The position numbers were made by a program, and so were the translations under genes. Shown in pieces: positions 45,593-54,581 of a DNA stretch of 64,000 nucleotides. Source of the DNA: Zoogloea sp021286885 (GTDB lineage Bacteria; Pseudomonadota; Gammaproteobacteria; Burkholderiales; Rhodocyclaceae); NCBI RefSeq assembly GCF_041915215.1, contig NZ_JAYSBV010000019.1. One strand, given 5' to 3'. The first letter of the stretch is position 1. Each line of letters begins with the position of its first letter. Under the pieces are notes generated by a model. It had not been told where the DNA came from, made no database searches, and saw only the letters and a program-made list of their open reading frames with translations.

Positions 45593-45934
45593 ATGAAAGA
45601 AATCCGTGCCGTGATCCGGCCCCAGAAGTTGGGTCGCCTGCGCGAAGTCTTGCGGGCGGTGCCCGGTTTTCCGGGAATGACCATTTCCCGGGCCCAGGGC
45701 TGCGGTTCCTCGGTCCGCCACATCCCCCACAACGTCAAGGAAGAACTGGTGGACTTCACCGACAAGGTGCGGGTGGAAATCATCGCTCCGGATGAGTTGG
45801 TGGATGTGCTGGTGGATCGGATCGTCCAGGTCGCCGCCACCGGCCAGACCGGCGATGGGCTGGTTTGGGTGGTGGAGGTGCAGCGCGCCGTGTTTGTGCG
45901 CAAGGTGATGGGCGGCGGCACCCCGCCGGCTTAA
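45593..45934 (+). CDS. PII-like protein of a metal-efflux operon (PII-NG type)
   Basis: 113 residues, start fixed by AGGAGAA at 45580. The frame MKEIRAVIRPQKLGRLREVLRAV-like start and TGQTGDGLVWVVEVQRAVFVRK-like end are those of PII signal proteins (GlnB/GlnK). The T-loop differs: it reads AQGCGSSVRHIPHNVKEELV, with no tyrosine at the uridylylated position and with two histidines and a cysteine. PII-like proteins of this kind (PII-NG group) are known next to CzcABC-type pumps. It probably senses nucleotide and/or metal and adjusts the pump; this is inference from context. Confidence 0.9.
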   Translation: MKEIRAVIRPQKLGRLREVLRAVPGFPGMTISRAQGCGSSVRHIPHNVKEELVDFTDKVRVEIIAPDELVDVLVDRIVQVAATGQTGDGLVWVVEVQRAVFVRKVMGGGTPPA

Positions 45935-45963
45935 GCGTGGCAGGCGCAGCGCACGGTATGTAG

Positions 45964-45989
45964 CAAGGGGCGCTCTTGGGCGCCCCTTG
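45964..45989. terminator. Terminator-like hairpin between convergent genes
   Basis: CAAGGGGCGC and GCGCCCCTTG form a perfect ten-pair stem with a TCTTGG loop, between the stop codons of the PII-like gene and the TonB-dependent receptor gene. No T-run follows on either side. Confidence 0.5.
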
Positions 45990-46014
45990 TGCATGGGTGG
46001 GTAGGTCGTGGGGT

Positions 46015-48039
46015 TCAGAGCCCCATGGTAAGACCCAGCCAGACCATCCGGGGAGCGTAATTAACGGGGCCTTCTGGATGCATGACCTGCTCGGAGCGGT
46101 CGGCGATTTCCTGGTGGCGGCTCCCGAGGTTAATCGCATTCAGGCTGATTTCTGCCGGATTCTGGCCAATATGCAGGCGTTTGGCGATGCGCACGTCGGC
46201 GGTGGTGTAGGGCTTGGACATGTACTCATAGCCGGGCACATAACCGTCCCCCCCGGCCAGGGAGCCGATGCGCAGCACGCTGACGGTGGTAGTCCAGCCG
46301 CCATCGTATTCCTGAAGCCAGCTTGCACTGAGCGTATAGGGGGATGTGCGCTGGGATACGGCCGTGGAGGTGGTATTGCGCTGGGTCAGGCTGTGATTGA
46401 AGCGGATCTCGCCCCCTGCCCAGGGGTGGGTCTGGATCTGGTATTCAACCCCGTTCAGGATGACGGGTGTATCCAGGTTCACGAACTGGGTGGTGTAAAG
46501 GGGCAGGGGTAGGTTGCCAGCGGGCGAAACCAGGGTGCGGCGTACCATGAAATCTTCGATCCGCTCCCGGAACAGGCGCACATCCACGGTTGTATCCAGG
46601 GGGCGGAAGCGGCCCAGGTAGCCCGCTTCGATGGTGTCCACATGGGGGGTGCGCAACGCGTGGCTGGGTAGATAGGGCCAAGCGACCAAGGTGCCGGTGG
46701 TGGGCTCATACACCCGCAGGCTGCTGTACAGGTTGAAGGTGTTGCTCTGCTGCCAGGCGCGGGCATAGCCAGCGCGCAGGGTATGACCTTGGGCCACTTG
46801 CCAGTTGATGAAGGCGCGGGGGCTGAATTGGGGCACCCGAGCCCCATCTTTTTCCAGCAGACCGCCCAGGTTGAGCTGCCAATCCTTGCTCAGGTGCCAG
46901 TCCAGGTTGGAGAAGGCCCGATACAGGTATTGGGTCGGGGGGTCGCCATCCATGAACAGAAAGGGACTGTGCACCATGTCGCGTCGGGTTTCCAGACCCC
47001 AGACCATCCGGGCCGCATCGTTCAAAGCAAAGCGGTGCTGGAGTTCCAGATTGGTGCGGTCGCTGCTGCGATTTCGGTTGAGGGGCACCAGGATGTCCAG
47101 CGCGGGCAGGCCAGAGGCAACCCAGGCTTCCCGTGTGTTGTCGTGGTTGTTGTAGAAATTCAGCAGCCATTCCTCATCTTCGCTGAGGGTGCGGCGCCAG
47201 GTGAGGTGTACCGTGCTGTTGTCGGTGGAGCTGGTGCGCAGGCCATTATTGTCGAACAGGGTGTCGTCGTAGCCCTGGCCGCGCCGACTGCGGTTGAAGC
47301 CCGCCCGCAGGGTGAGTTCGTCCTGACCGTTGAGTCGGTAATCGGTGCGTAGGTTGACGGTCTGACTGTCGCTCTTGTCGTAGATATGCTCAAAGCCCTG
47401 GTCGCGGCTGGAGGCAAAGGACAGGCGTGTGCCCATGCTTTCATTGCCACCGGTCCAGGTGAGGCGGGTGTCGACAATGCCTCGGTTACCCAGGTTGAAG
47501 GCGGCCGAACTGCCGCGATCCTGGCTGGTGTGGCGGGTGATGATGTTGATGACCCCCAGGAAGGCATTCGCACCGTAGGCATTTGAATTGGTGCCGCGCA
47601 CGACCTCGATCCGTTCAACCTCGTCGAGGGTGATGGGCAGAGCCGACCAGTCGGCGCCGCCGAACGTGTTGGGGGTATAGACCGAACGCCCGTCGATGAG
47701 CACCTGAAGCTCGGCCGGATAGTCACTGCTCAGCCCATGGTACGTGACCCAGTGCCGGTGGCCCCGCTCCTGGCCCACTTGCATGCCGGGTACCAAGCGT
47801 AGTACTCGGGCCAGATCCCGGTAGCCTGTGGCGCGGATGAAGTCCCGATCCAGCACGGTTACAGCCCCCGGTGCTTCATTCAAAGCCTGGGGCAGACGGG
47901 ATGCAGATAAAACGGTGGGCAGCTCTTCAAAAAAAGGAGCCTCTGCCTCCAGGGGGTCGGAGGCAGCGGTCACCTGGGGGGCCACAAGCAGGCCCGCCAG
48001 CGTGGCGGACAGCGCCCGCCGTGAGAGCGACAAGGACAT
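46015..48039 (-). CDS. TonB-dependent outer-membrane receptor
   Basis: 674 residues with a signal peptide (LSATLAGLLVAPQVTAA). The plug domain holds LPTVLSASRLPQALNEAPGAV and IEVVRGTNSNAYGANAFLGVINIIT near residues 30-170, with the characteristic VLIDGRSVYTP; the remaining 500 residues form the 22-strand barrel. It imports a scarce ligand (metal chelate, vitamin, siderophore) with TonB energy. The last residues are GLTMGL, without the usual terminal aromatic. No ligand can be named. It is convergent with the czc operon and upstream of htrA on the same strand. Confidence 0.9.
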   Translation of the reverse strand: MSLSLSRRALSATLAGLLVAPQVTAASDPLEAEAPFFEELPTVLSASRLPQALNEAPGAVTVLDRDFIRATGYRDLARVLRLVPGMQVGQERGHRHWVTYHGLSSDYPAELQVLIDGRSVYTPNTFGGADWSALPITLDEVERIEVVRGTNSNAYGANAFLGVINIITRHTSQDRGSSAAFNLGNRGIVDTRLTWTGGNESMGTRLSFASSRDQGFEHIYDKSDSQTVNLRTDYRLNGQDELTLRAGFNRSRRGQGYDDTLFDNNGLRTSSTDNSTVHLTWRRTLSEDEEWLLNFYNNHDNTREAWVASGLPALDILVPLNRNRSSDRTNLELQHRFALNDAARMVWGLETRRDMVHSPFLFMDGDPPTQYLYRAFSNLDWHLSKDWQLNLGGLLEKDGARVPQFSPRAFINWQVAQGHTLRAGYARAWQQSNTFNLYSSLRVYEPTTGTLVAWPYLPSHALRTPHVDTIEAGYLGRFRPLDTTVDVRLFRERIEDFMVRRTLVSPAGNLPLPLYTTQFVNLDTPVILNGVEYQIQTHPWAGGEIRFNHSLTQRNTTSTAVSQRTSPYTLSASWLQEYDGGWTTTVSVLRIGSLAGGDGYVPGYEYMSKPYTTADVRIAKRLHIGQNPAEISLNAINLGSRHQEIADRSEQVMHPEGPVNYAPRMVWLGLTMGL

Positions 48040-48104
48040 CGGGCGACTCTTTCGTAGGAAAAGCGGAGCCCGCCCACACAATCCGGCAGCCCCTGAACGC
48101 CCGG

Positions 48105-48110
48105 ATTATA
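48105..48110 (-). promoter_or_regulatory. -10 element of the receptor gene
   Basis: The minus strand reads TATAAT at 48110-48105, about 65 bases before the receptor ATG; the -35 region is poor. Confidence 0.35.
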
Positions 48111-48242
48111 GCGATCAGTGTCGTCTTGAATTGTGCGGTATTGCATTTTAACGGCGCCAGAAAACAGGTATGGAAGCCTGTATCGTGGCGGCTGTCGCTG
48201 ATTTTCAGGGTTCTGGCATTATTTCGGCTGAATGCGTTGATT

Positions 48243-49730
48243 TTATTCAATACGCACCGGAACGAATATCCGATTACCTCCCCGCTGCACCAGCAATGCA
48301 AAGCGCTTGCCCGCTCCATCCAATTGCTTGCGGAATTGCTCAATGCTGCCGACGGCCTGGTTGTTGATCCCCAGAATCACGTCGCCCGCTTGCAGGCCAG
48401 CCTTGGCTGCGGGGCCGCTGGTGTTTTCCACCACCAGACCGCCACTCACCCCCAGCCGGGCAGCTTCCTGGCCGCTCAGGGGGCGGGCGGTGATGCCGAG
48501 CTTGCTGCTGTTGGCCTCGCCGCTTTTGTCGGCGCTGATCTTGCCTTCGCCGGCCTGTTCGCCCAGCACCACGCTCACGTCCTTGGCCTTGCGATCCCGC
48601 CACAGGCCCAGCTGCACTTGGGTGCCCGGCGCCAGCTCGCCGATGATGCGCGGCAGGTCGCCGGCGTTGTCCACCTTCTGGCCATTCACCGAAAGCACCA
48701 CGTCGCCTGGCTGGAGCCCGCCCTTGGCGGCCGGAGAGCCGTTTTCGACGCTGGACACCAGGGCCCCCACGGGCTTGTCCAGCCCAAAGTTTTGGGCCAG
48801 GTCGGCATCCAGCCCCTGAATCGCCACCCCCAGCCGGCCCCGGGAGACCTTGCCGTGCTTCTGGAGCTGGTCCTTGACCTTCAGGGCCACGTCGATGGGA
48901 ATCGCAAACGAAATCCCCATGAATCCCCCCGAGCGGGAATAGATCTGGGAATTGATCCCGATCACCTCGCCATTCAGGTTAAACAGGGGGCCGCCCGAGT
49001 TGCCCGGGTTGATGGCCACATCGGTCTGGATGAAGGGCACGTAGTTCTCGTCGGGCAGGCGGCGCGCCTTGGCGCTGATGATCCCGGCGGTCACGGTGTT
49101 CTCAAAGCCGAAGGGCGATCCGACCGCAATCACCCACTCGCCCACCTTGCTGTGCTCGGCATCGCCGGTTTTCACGTAGGGCAGGTTGCTCGCGTCGATC
49201 TTGAGCAGGGCCACGTCGGTGCGCTTGTCGGTGCCCACCACCTTGGCCTTGAACTCCCGCTTGTCGGTGAGTTTCACGGTGACTTCGGTGGCGCTGTCCA
49301 CCACGTGGGCGTTGGTCAGCACATAACCATCCGCACTTACGATGAAGCCGGAGCCCACCCCTTGCTGGATCTGCTCTTGGCCACGACCACCGCGCCCGTT
49401 GCCGGGCATGCCGGGCACGGGCACCCCGAAACGGCGCAGAAAATCGTAGAAGGGGTCATCGGCAAACGGATCATCGCTGTTCCCACCGCCCCGGCTCACC
49501 TTCTGGGTGACGCTGATGTTCACCACGGCGGGGCCCACCTGTTCGACTAGGCCCGAGAAATCAGGCAGACCGTAGCGGGTAGGGCTGGCAGCGCCCTGAA
49601 CCTGGGCCGCCACCGGGCCTGGGGTGGCTGCGTGGGAGGGGGCAATGGGCCCTTTATCCTGAAAACACCCGGCCAGGGCGATGACGAGGGCAGAGAAAAC
49701 GAGGCTGGAGCGTACGACCGAAGCTTTCAT
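48243..49730 (-). CDS. htrA: Do/DegP-family serine protease HtrA, lipoprotein form
   Basis: 495 residues. The catalytic triad is H142 (LTNAHVVD), D172 (DVALLKI) and S245 (NPGNSGGPL), followed by two PDZ domains (from about residues 295 and 405). Unusually the N-terminus is a lipoprotein signal: ALAGC with Cys22, so the protease would be fixed to a membrane on the periplasmic side. DegP/MucD proteases refold or degrade misfolded envelope proteins. It is divergent from oxyR with 185 bases between them, which suits stress regulation; that link is inferred. Confidence 0.94.
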   Translation of the reverse strand: MKASVVRSSLVFSALVIALAGCFQDKGPIAPSHAATPGPVAAQVQGAASPTRYGLPDFSGLVEQVGPAVVNISVTQKVSRGGGNSDDPFADDPFYDFLRRFGVPVPGMPGNGRGGRGQEQIQQGVGSGFIVSADGYVLTNAHVVDSATEVTVKLTDKREFKAKVVGTDKRTDVALLKIDASNLPYVKTGDAEHSKVGEWVIAVGSPFGFENTVTAGIISAKARRLPDENYVPFIQTDVAINPGNSGGPLFNLNGEVIGINSQIYSRSGGFMGISFAIPIDVALKVKDQLQKHGKVSRGRLGVAIQGLDADLAQNFGLDKPVGALVSSVENGSPAAKGGLQPGDVVLSVNGQKVDNAGDLPRIIGELAPGTQVQLGLWRDRKAKDVSVVLGEQAGEGKISADKSGEANSSKLGITARPLSGQEAARLGVSGGLVVENTSGPAAKAGLQAGDVILGINNQAVGSIEQFRKQLDGAGKRFALLVQRGGNRIFVPVRIE

Positions 49731-49875
49731 TCCTTACTCCTGGGGTGGACGGCGGGATGGACGCCTGGACGGGCGACTGTGTTCCCGAACTCAAAAAACG
49801 CTTACAAAATGGGGGCAGGGGCGCCGATCTGCAAGCGGCTCGGGCCGGCAGCGTGCCGATGGGGGCGGGGCGTTG

Positions 49876-49881
49876 TATAGT
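49876..49881 (+). promoter_or_regulatory. -10 element of oxyR
   Basis: TATAGT stands 34 bases before the oxyR ATG in the gap shared with htrA. No clear -35 is seen. The gap (49731-49915) shows no other certain element. Confidence 0.35.
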
Positions 49882-49915
49882 TTTGCGCTATTACAACTCC
49901 TCCAGCGGGTTTGCC

Positions 49916-50833
49916 ATGACGCTCACCGACCTCCGCTACCTGGTTGCTCTGGCCCGGGAGCGCCATTTTGGCCGCGCCGCCGAGCGTTGCAACGTGAGTC
50001 AGCCCACCCTCTCGGTGGCGATCAAAAAGCTGGAAGACGAGCTGGCCGTGACGCTGTTCGAGCGCAGCGCCGCTGACGTGAAGATTACCGACATCGGCGC
50101 CCGCGTTGTGGCCCAGGCCGAAAAGGTCTTGCTGGAAGCCGGCCAGATCAAGGAACTGGCCACGGCCGGGCGCGACCCTCTTTCGGGCCCCCTGCGCCTT
50201 GGGGTGATCTACACCATCGGGCCCTATCTGCTGCCCCACCTGATCCCCCGGGTGCATGCGGCGGCGCCGTCCATGCCCCTGTTGATCCAGGAAAACTACA
50301 CCGCCCGCCTGGCCGAGGCCCTTAAGCGGGGCGAGCTGGATGTGATCGTGATTGCGCTGCCCTTTGAGGAGCCGGGCATCGTCACCCAGCCGGTGTACGA
50401 CGAACCCTTCCGGGTGCTGTTGCCCAGCGCCCACCCCTGGGCGACCGAGCCCAGCATTCCCGCCAGCCAGCTGGCCGACGACAAGCTGCTCCTGCTCGGC
50501 GCCGGTAACTGCTTCCGGGATCAGGTGCTCCAGGCCTGCCCCGCCTGCCGCAGCGGCGAGGGCCTGCAACGCACCCTGGAAGGCAGCTCCCTCGAAACCA
50601 TCCGCCACATGGTGGCCACCGGGGCGGGGGTCACGGTGCTTCCCAGCTCCGCCGCCGACCCCTTGCCGGATGCCAACCCCCTGCTGGCGGTGCGCCCCTT
50701 TGCCGGCGCCGAACCCTTCCGCCGCATCGCCCTGGCCTGGCGCGTCACCTACCCGCGCAGCGGTGCCATCGACGTGATCCGCCAGGCCTGCCTGGATAGC
50801 CCCCTCCCCGGGGTCAGGCCGGTGAGCCGCTAG
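49916..50833 (+). CDS. oxyR: Hydrogen peroxide-sensing regulator OxyR
   Basis: 305 residues, LysR type. The winged helix covers residues 1-60 (RERHFGRAAERCNVSQPTLS). The redox pair is exact: C199 and C208 in GAGNCFRDQVLQACP, at the same numbers as in E. coli OxyR. Oxidation by H2O2 forms a disulfide and turns on catalase, peroxiredoxin and related genes. The start at 49916 is standard for the family, so the open frame upstream to 49745 is not used. No catalase gene is adjacent. Confidence 0.97.
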   Translation: MTLTDLRYLVALARERHFGRAAERCNVSQPTLSVAIKKLEDELAVTLFERSAADVKITDIGARVVAQAEKVLLEAGQIKELATAGRDPLSGPLRLGVIYTIGPYLLPHLIPRVHAAAPSMPLLIQENYTARLAEALKRGELDVIVIALPFEEPGIVTQPVYDEPFRVLLPSAHPWATEPSIPASQLADDKLLLLGAGNCFRDQVLQACPACRSGEGLQRTLEGSSLETIRHMVATGAGVTVLPSSAADPLPDANPLLAVRPFAGAEPFRRIALAWRVTYPRSGAIDVIRQACLDSPLPGVRPVSR

Positions 50834-50840
50834 CCGCGTC

Positions 50841-51458
50841 TTACGCCTGCGTCACGGCCCCTAGGGGGCCAAAGGCCCCCGCCTCGGTCACCACCCAATC
50901 CATGGGTTGATCGTGGGGCTGGGGATGGGTGCTCGCCACTCGGGCCACTTCAAACGCAATGCCCACACAGACCGGCGCCGGGGCGAGGGCGGCCAGGGTG
51001 CGGTCAAAATAGCCGCCCCCATAGCCCAGCCGGTAGCCGGCGGCATCAAAGGCATTGAGCGGAATCAGCAGCAGGTCGGGCTGGATGGCTTCGGGCGCGG
51101 CGGGCACCGGAATCCCGTAACGGTCGGTTTCCATTGCCATGCCCGGTGCCCAGCGGGCAAAGCCCATGGGGGCGTGGGGCGCCACCACCACCGGCAGGGC
51201 GGCCTGGCGGGCGGGGTCGGCGGCGAGCCAGTTTTCCACCCAGGGCAGCAGATCCACCTCGCTTTTCCAGGGCCAGCAAAACGCCAGGCGGCGGGGCGCG
51301 AGGCGGGCTACCAGCCCGTCCAGATGAGCCTCAATGGCCCGGGTATGGGCCGCCCGCACTGCAGCAGGCAAGGCCTCCCGGGCCTGGATGGCGGCCTGGC
51401 GCAGCTGTTTGCGCAATGCATCAAAGGGCGCGTCCGGGGCGGAGGTGGGGTGGGTCAC
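50841..51458 (-). CDS. fau: 5-formyltetrahydrofolate cyclo-ligase
   Basis: 205 residues. The family motif GYGGGYFDRTLA near residues 150-161 binds ATP; LNAFDAAGYRLG and FCWPWKSEVDLLPW are conserved substrate segments. It turns 5-formyl-THF into 5,10-methenyl-THF using ATP. GTG at 51458 follows GGAGAAT and is preferred to an ATG 45 bases upstream. The frame stays open far upstream to 54338 but there it runs against slt and the NDUFA9-like gene. Convergent with oxyR, divergent from slt. Confidence 0.92.
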   Translation of the reverse strand: MTHPTSAPDAPFDALRKQLRQAAIQAREALPAAVRAAHTRAIEAHLDGLVARLAPRRLAFCWPWKSEVDLLPWVENWLAADPARQAALPVVVAPHAPMGFARWAPGMAMETDRYGIPVPAAPEAIQPDLLLIPLNAFDAAGYRLGYGGGYFDRTLAALAPAPVCVGIAFEVARVASTHPQPHDQPMDWVVTEAGAFGPLGAVTQA

Positions 51459-51551
51459 TGTGCTATTCTCCAGCGGCTTCAGAAAGATGGAATGCAGAAC
51501 CATGTCCTGCCGCCGGTGCTCGCCGGCAGGCGGGGCACAAGGCGGCAAACA

Positions 51552-53519
51552 ATGAAAACGGTGATCAAGAATAGCGTGGGGGCTGTACTCGCGGCAGCCC
51601 TGTGGTGCTTCATCCAGCCAGCGCAGGCCGAACCGGGGGATGAACGCATCATCGCCGCCCGGGAAGCCGCCCGTACCGGCGACCGCAAGGGTTTGGCCGC
51701 CTACGCCAGCCCCGCCGGGCATGTGCTTGATCCCTATCCCGAATACTGGGCCCTCTCCAACCAGATCGCCCGCCCCGGCGAGGCCGACCCTGCCCGGGTG
51801 CGCGACTTCCTCCGCCGCCAGAGCGGTTCCTGGCTGGCCGAAAAGCTGCGGGGCGAATGGCTGCGCAGCCTGGGCAAGCGGGCCGACTGGAGTGCCTTTG
51901 CGGCCGAATACCCGCTTATGGAGCAGCCCGAGCAGGATCTGGTCTGCTACCAGTATCAGGCCCGCATGGCCAATGGCGACCCCCTGGCCCTGGCCGAAGC
52001 CCGGGCCCTCTGGAACCTGCTGATCGACACCCCCGAGGCCTGCACCCCGGTGCTCCAGGCCCTGGTGCGTGAAGGCATGGTGGGGGGCGAAGACCTGTGG
52101 CTGCGCCTGCGCCGGCTGGTGGAGGCCCGCCGCATCACCGCTGCCAAGGCCGTGGCCGGCTGGCTGCCTGCCGATAGCGGGCTGGTGCTGGCCGATCTGG
52201 ACAAACTCAACAACGCCCCCGGCACCTATCTGGACAAACTGCCCCTCAACTTCTCGGTGACTCGGGGGGGGCGCGAACTGGCCCTGCTGGCCCTGGCCCG
52301 GGTGGCGCGGGACGACCCCCAGGCGGCCTTCCTGCGTTTCAACCGGCTGGACGAGCGCTTTAGTGGCGCCGAGCGCAGCTACATCATGGGTCAGATTGCC
52401 TGGCAGGCCGCCCAGCGCCTGATGCCCGAGGCCCACGCCTGGTTCAAGGCCGCCGACGATGCCCCCATGGGCGAGGATCAGGCCGCCTGGCGGGTGCGTG
52501 CTGCCCTGCGGGCGGGCGACTGGCGCGGGGTGCGGGTGGCGGTGGAGGCCATGGGCCTGCCCCAGCGGGATCTGCCCGACTGGCAATACTGGCTCGCCCG
52601 GGCGCTCCAGGCCCAGGGCCAGAAAGACGCGGCCCGGCGCATCTTGGAACGCATCGCCGGTAATACCGGCTTTTACCCCATTCTGGCGGGCGAGGAACTG
52701 GGCCAGGGCTTCAGCCTGCCGCGCCGGGCCCGCCCGGTGCAGGCCGAAGAACTGGAACTGGTGCGCCAGAGCCCGGGCCTGCAACGGGCCCTGGCCCTGT
52801 TCCGGCTCGACATGCGCACCGAGGGCAGCCGGGAATGGAACTGGAGCCTGCGTAACCGGGACGACCGCTTTCTGCTGGCCGCAGCCCAGTTCGGCCAGGA
52901 GCAGGGGCTCTACGACCGGGCCATCTACGCCGCCGAGCGCACCCGCAGCGAACACGATTTTGCCCTGCGCTACCTGATGCCCTTCCGCGAGCACGTGGAG
53001 CCCAACGCCCGCGCCCAGGGCCTGGAGCCCGGCTGGGTGTATGGGCTGATCCGCCAGGAAAGCCGCTTCACCCCGGTGGCCCGCTCCAGCGTGGGCGCCC
53101 AGGGGCTGATGCAGATCATGCCCACCACCGGCCAGTGGCTCGCGGGCAAGCTGAGTCTCAAGGGCTATACCCCGGGCTGGCTCCAGGCGCCGGATACCAA
53201 TGTGTATCTGGGCACCAGCTATATGCGCATCATCCTCGACGGGCTGGATCGCCACCCTTTGCTGGCTTCGGCGGCGTATAACGCCGGGCCGGGGCGGGCC
53301 AAGCGCTGGAAGGCCGCCCGCCCGCTGGAAGGGGCGGTGTACGCCGAAACCATCCCCTTCAACGAAACCCGGGATTACGTGAAGAAGGTGCTGGCCAATG
53401 CGGTGATCTACGGCGCCCTGCTGGACGGCAAGGCGCCCTCCCTCAAGGCCACCCTGGGCACCGTTGCACCGGGCGGTGGCGGGGCAGACAACGCCGGCCC
53501 CGGCGCCGGGTTGGAATAA
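51552..53519 (+). CDS. slt: Soluble lytic murein transglycosylase (Slt70 type)
   Basis: 655 residues. Signal peptide (SVGAVLAAALWCFIQPAQA) then about 430 residues of superhelical hairpins forming the Slt70 ring, and a C-terminal lysozyme-like domain from about residue 490. The catalytic glutamate is in LIRQESRF, with GAQGLMQIMPTTG and AYNAGPGRAKRW as companion motifs. It cleaves glycan strands to 1,6-anhydromuropeptides in the periplasm. A glycine-rich tail ends the protein. Confidence 0.95.
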   Translation: MKTVIKNSVGAVLAAALWCFIQPAQAEPGDERIIAAREAARTGDRKGLAAYASPAGHVLDPYPEYWALSNQIARPGEADPARVRDFLRRQSGSWLAEKLRGEWLRSLGKRADWSAFAAEYPLMEQPEQDLVCYQYQARMANGDPLALAEARALWNLLIDTPEACTPVLQALVREGMVGGEDLWLRLRRLVEARRITAAKAVAGWLPADSGLVLADLDKLNNAPGTYLDKLPLNFSVTRGGRELALLALARVARDDPQAAFLRFNRLDERFSGAERSYIMGQIAWQAAQRLMPEAHAWFKAADDAPMGEDQAAWRVRAALRAGDWRGVRVAVEAMGLPQRDLPDWQYWLARALQAQGQKDAARRILERIAGNTGFYPILAGEELGQGFSLPRRARPVQAEELELVRQSPGLQRALALFRLDMRTEGSREWNWSLRNRDDRFLLAAAQFGQEQGLYDRAIYAAERTRSEHDFALRYLMPFREHVEPNARAQGLEPGWVYGLIRQESRFTPVARSSVGAQGLMQIMPTTGQWLAGKLSLKGYTPGWLQAPDTNVYLGTSYMRIILDGLDRHPLLASAAYNAGPGRAKRWKAARPLEGAVYAETIPFNETRDYVKKVLANAVIYGALLDGKAPSLKATLGTVAPGGGGADNAGPGAGLE

Positions 53520-53609
53520 ATCATGGGGGCGAGGGATGGAATTGTTGGAATTTTTTGACGTTCCAGGCGTCCCTCGGTGCACGCAGACCCACGCCCGGAG
53601 GAGGGCATC

Positions 53610-54581
53610 ATGAACCCCATGTACGGTAAAAAAATTCTGATCATCGGCGGCAGCGGTTTTGTGGGCACGGCGGTCGCCAATCTGCTTGCCCGGGCGGGGG
53701 CCCAGCTGCGGGTGCCCACCCGGCGCCGGATGCGGGCCCGCCACCTGCTGTCGCTGCCCGCCATCGAGCTGCCCGAAGTCGATGTGCACGATCCGGCCAC
53801 CCTGGAAGGCCTGATGAGCGGGGTGGATGCGGTCATCAGTCTGGTGGGCGTGCTCCATTCCCCCTCGGCCCAGCCCTACGGCCCGGCCTTTGCCCGGGCC
53901 CATGTGACCTTGCCCGAGCGCATCGTGGCGGCGGCCCGCAAAATGGGGGTGAAGCGCCTGATCCACGTGAGCGCCCTGGGGGCCGATGCCCAGGCGCCGT
54001 CCGAATACCAGCGCTCCAAGGCCGCCGGCGAAGCGGCGATCCGGGCGGCGGGGGCGGCGGGCACGGGCCTGGGGTGGACCATCCTGCGTCCGTCGGTGAT
54101 TTTCGGGCCGGGGGATTCCTTCCTCAACCTGTTTGCCGGGTTGCTGGCGCGTTTTCCGGTGATGCCCCTGGGGGGCGCCGGGGCCCGCTTCCAGCCGGTG
54201 TATGTGGGCGATGTGGCCCGGGTGGTGCTCGAAGCACTCCAGCGCCCTGAAAGCATCGGCCAGACCTTTGAACTGGCGGGCCCCCGGGTGTATACCCTGG
54301 CCGAGCTGATCGGCTACGTGGGCCAGGTGAGCGGCCATCCGCGCCCGGTGCTGCCCCTGCCGTATCCCCTGGCCTGGCTCCAGGCGGCGGCCCTTGAATG
54401 CCTGCCCGGCCCCCTCATGAGCCGGGACAACCTGCGCTCCATGCAGGCCGATAACGTGGCGGCGGGGGCGCCCCTGCCCTGGGGCTGGCAGCCCACCGCC
54501 CTTGAAAGCATCGCGCCCGGGTATCTGGGGGATAGCCGTTCGCGCCCCCCCAGCCTGGAAGCACGGAAACGGACAAGATGA
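53610..54581 (+). CDS. NAD(P)-binding NDUFA9-like (atypical SDR) protein
   Basis: 323 residues. Starts after a strong GGAGGAG. KKILIIGGSGFVGTAVAN gives the Rossmann loop; VSALGADAQAPSEYQRSKAAGEAAI and LRPSVIFGPGDSFLN are hallmarks of the complex I NDUFA9-like atypical SDR family. In bacteria these are often near respiratory or quinone genes; here it precedes cca with a four-base overlap (ATGA). Reaction unknown; it may be a ubiquinone-related or nucleoside-diphosphate-sugar epimerase-like enzyme. Confidence 0.88.
   Translation: MNPMYGKKILIIGGSGFVGTAVANLLARAGAQLRVPTRRRMRARHLLSLPAIELPEVDVHDPATLEGLMSGVDAVISLVGVLHSPSAQPYGPAFARAHVTLPERIVAAARKMGVKRLIHVSALGADAQAPSEYQRSKAAGEAAIRAAGAAGTGLGWTILRPSVIFGPGDSFLNLFAGLLARFPVMPLGGAGARFQPVYVGDVARVVLEALQRPESIGQTFELAGPRVYTLAELIGYVGQVSGHPRPVLPLPYPLAWLQAAALECLPGPLMSRDNLRSMQADNVAAGAPLPWGWQPTALESIAPGYLGDSRSRPPSLEARKRTR

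Noticed and set aside
51459..51551. 6S RNA next to the 5-formyl-THF cyclo-ligase gene, as in enterics
   Set aside because: Only 93 bases separate the divergent genes, too few for 6S RNA, and no long bulged hairpin is visible.
50841..54338. One giant minus-strand protein
   Set aside because: Only the last 205 codons match a family (5-formyl-THF cyclo-ligase); the rest runs opposite slt and the NDUFA9-like gene.
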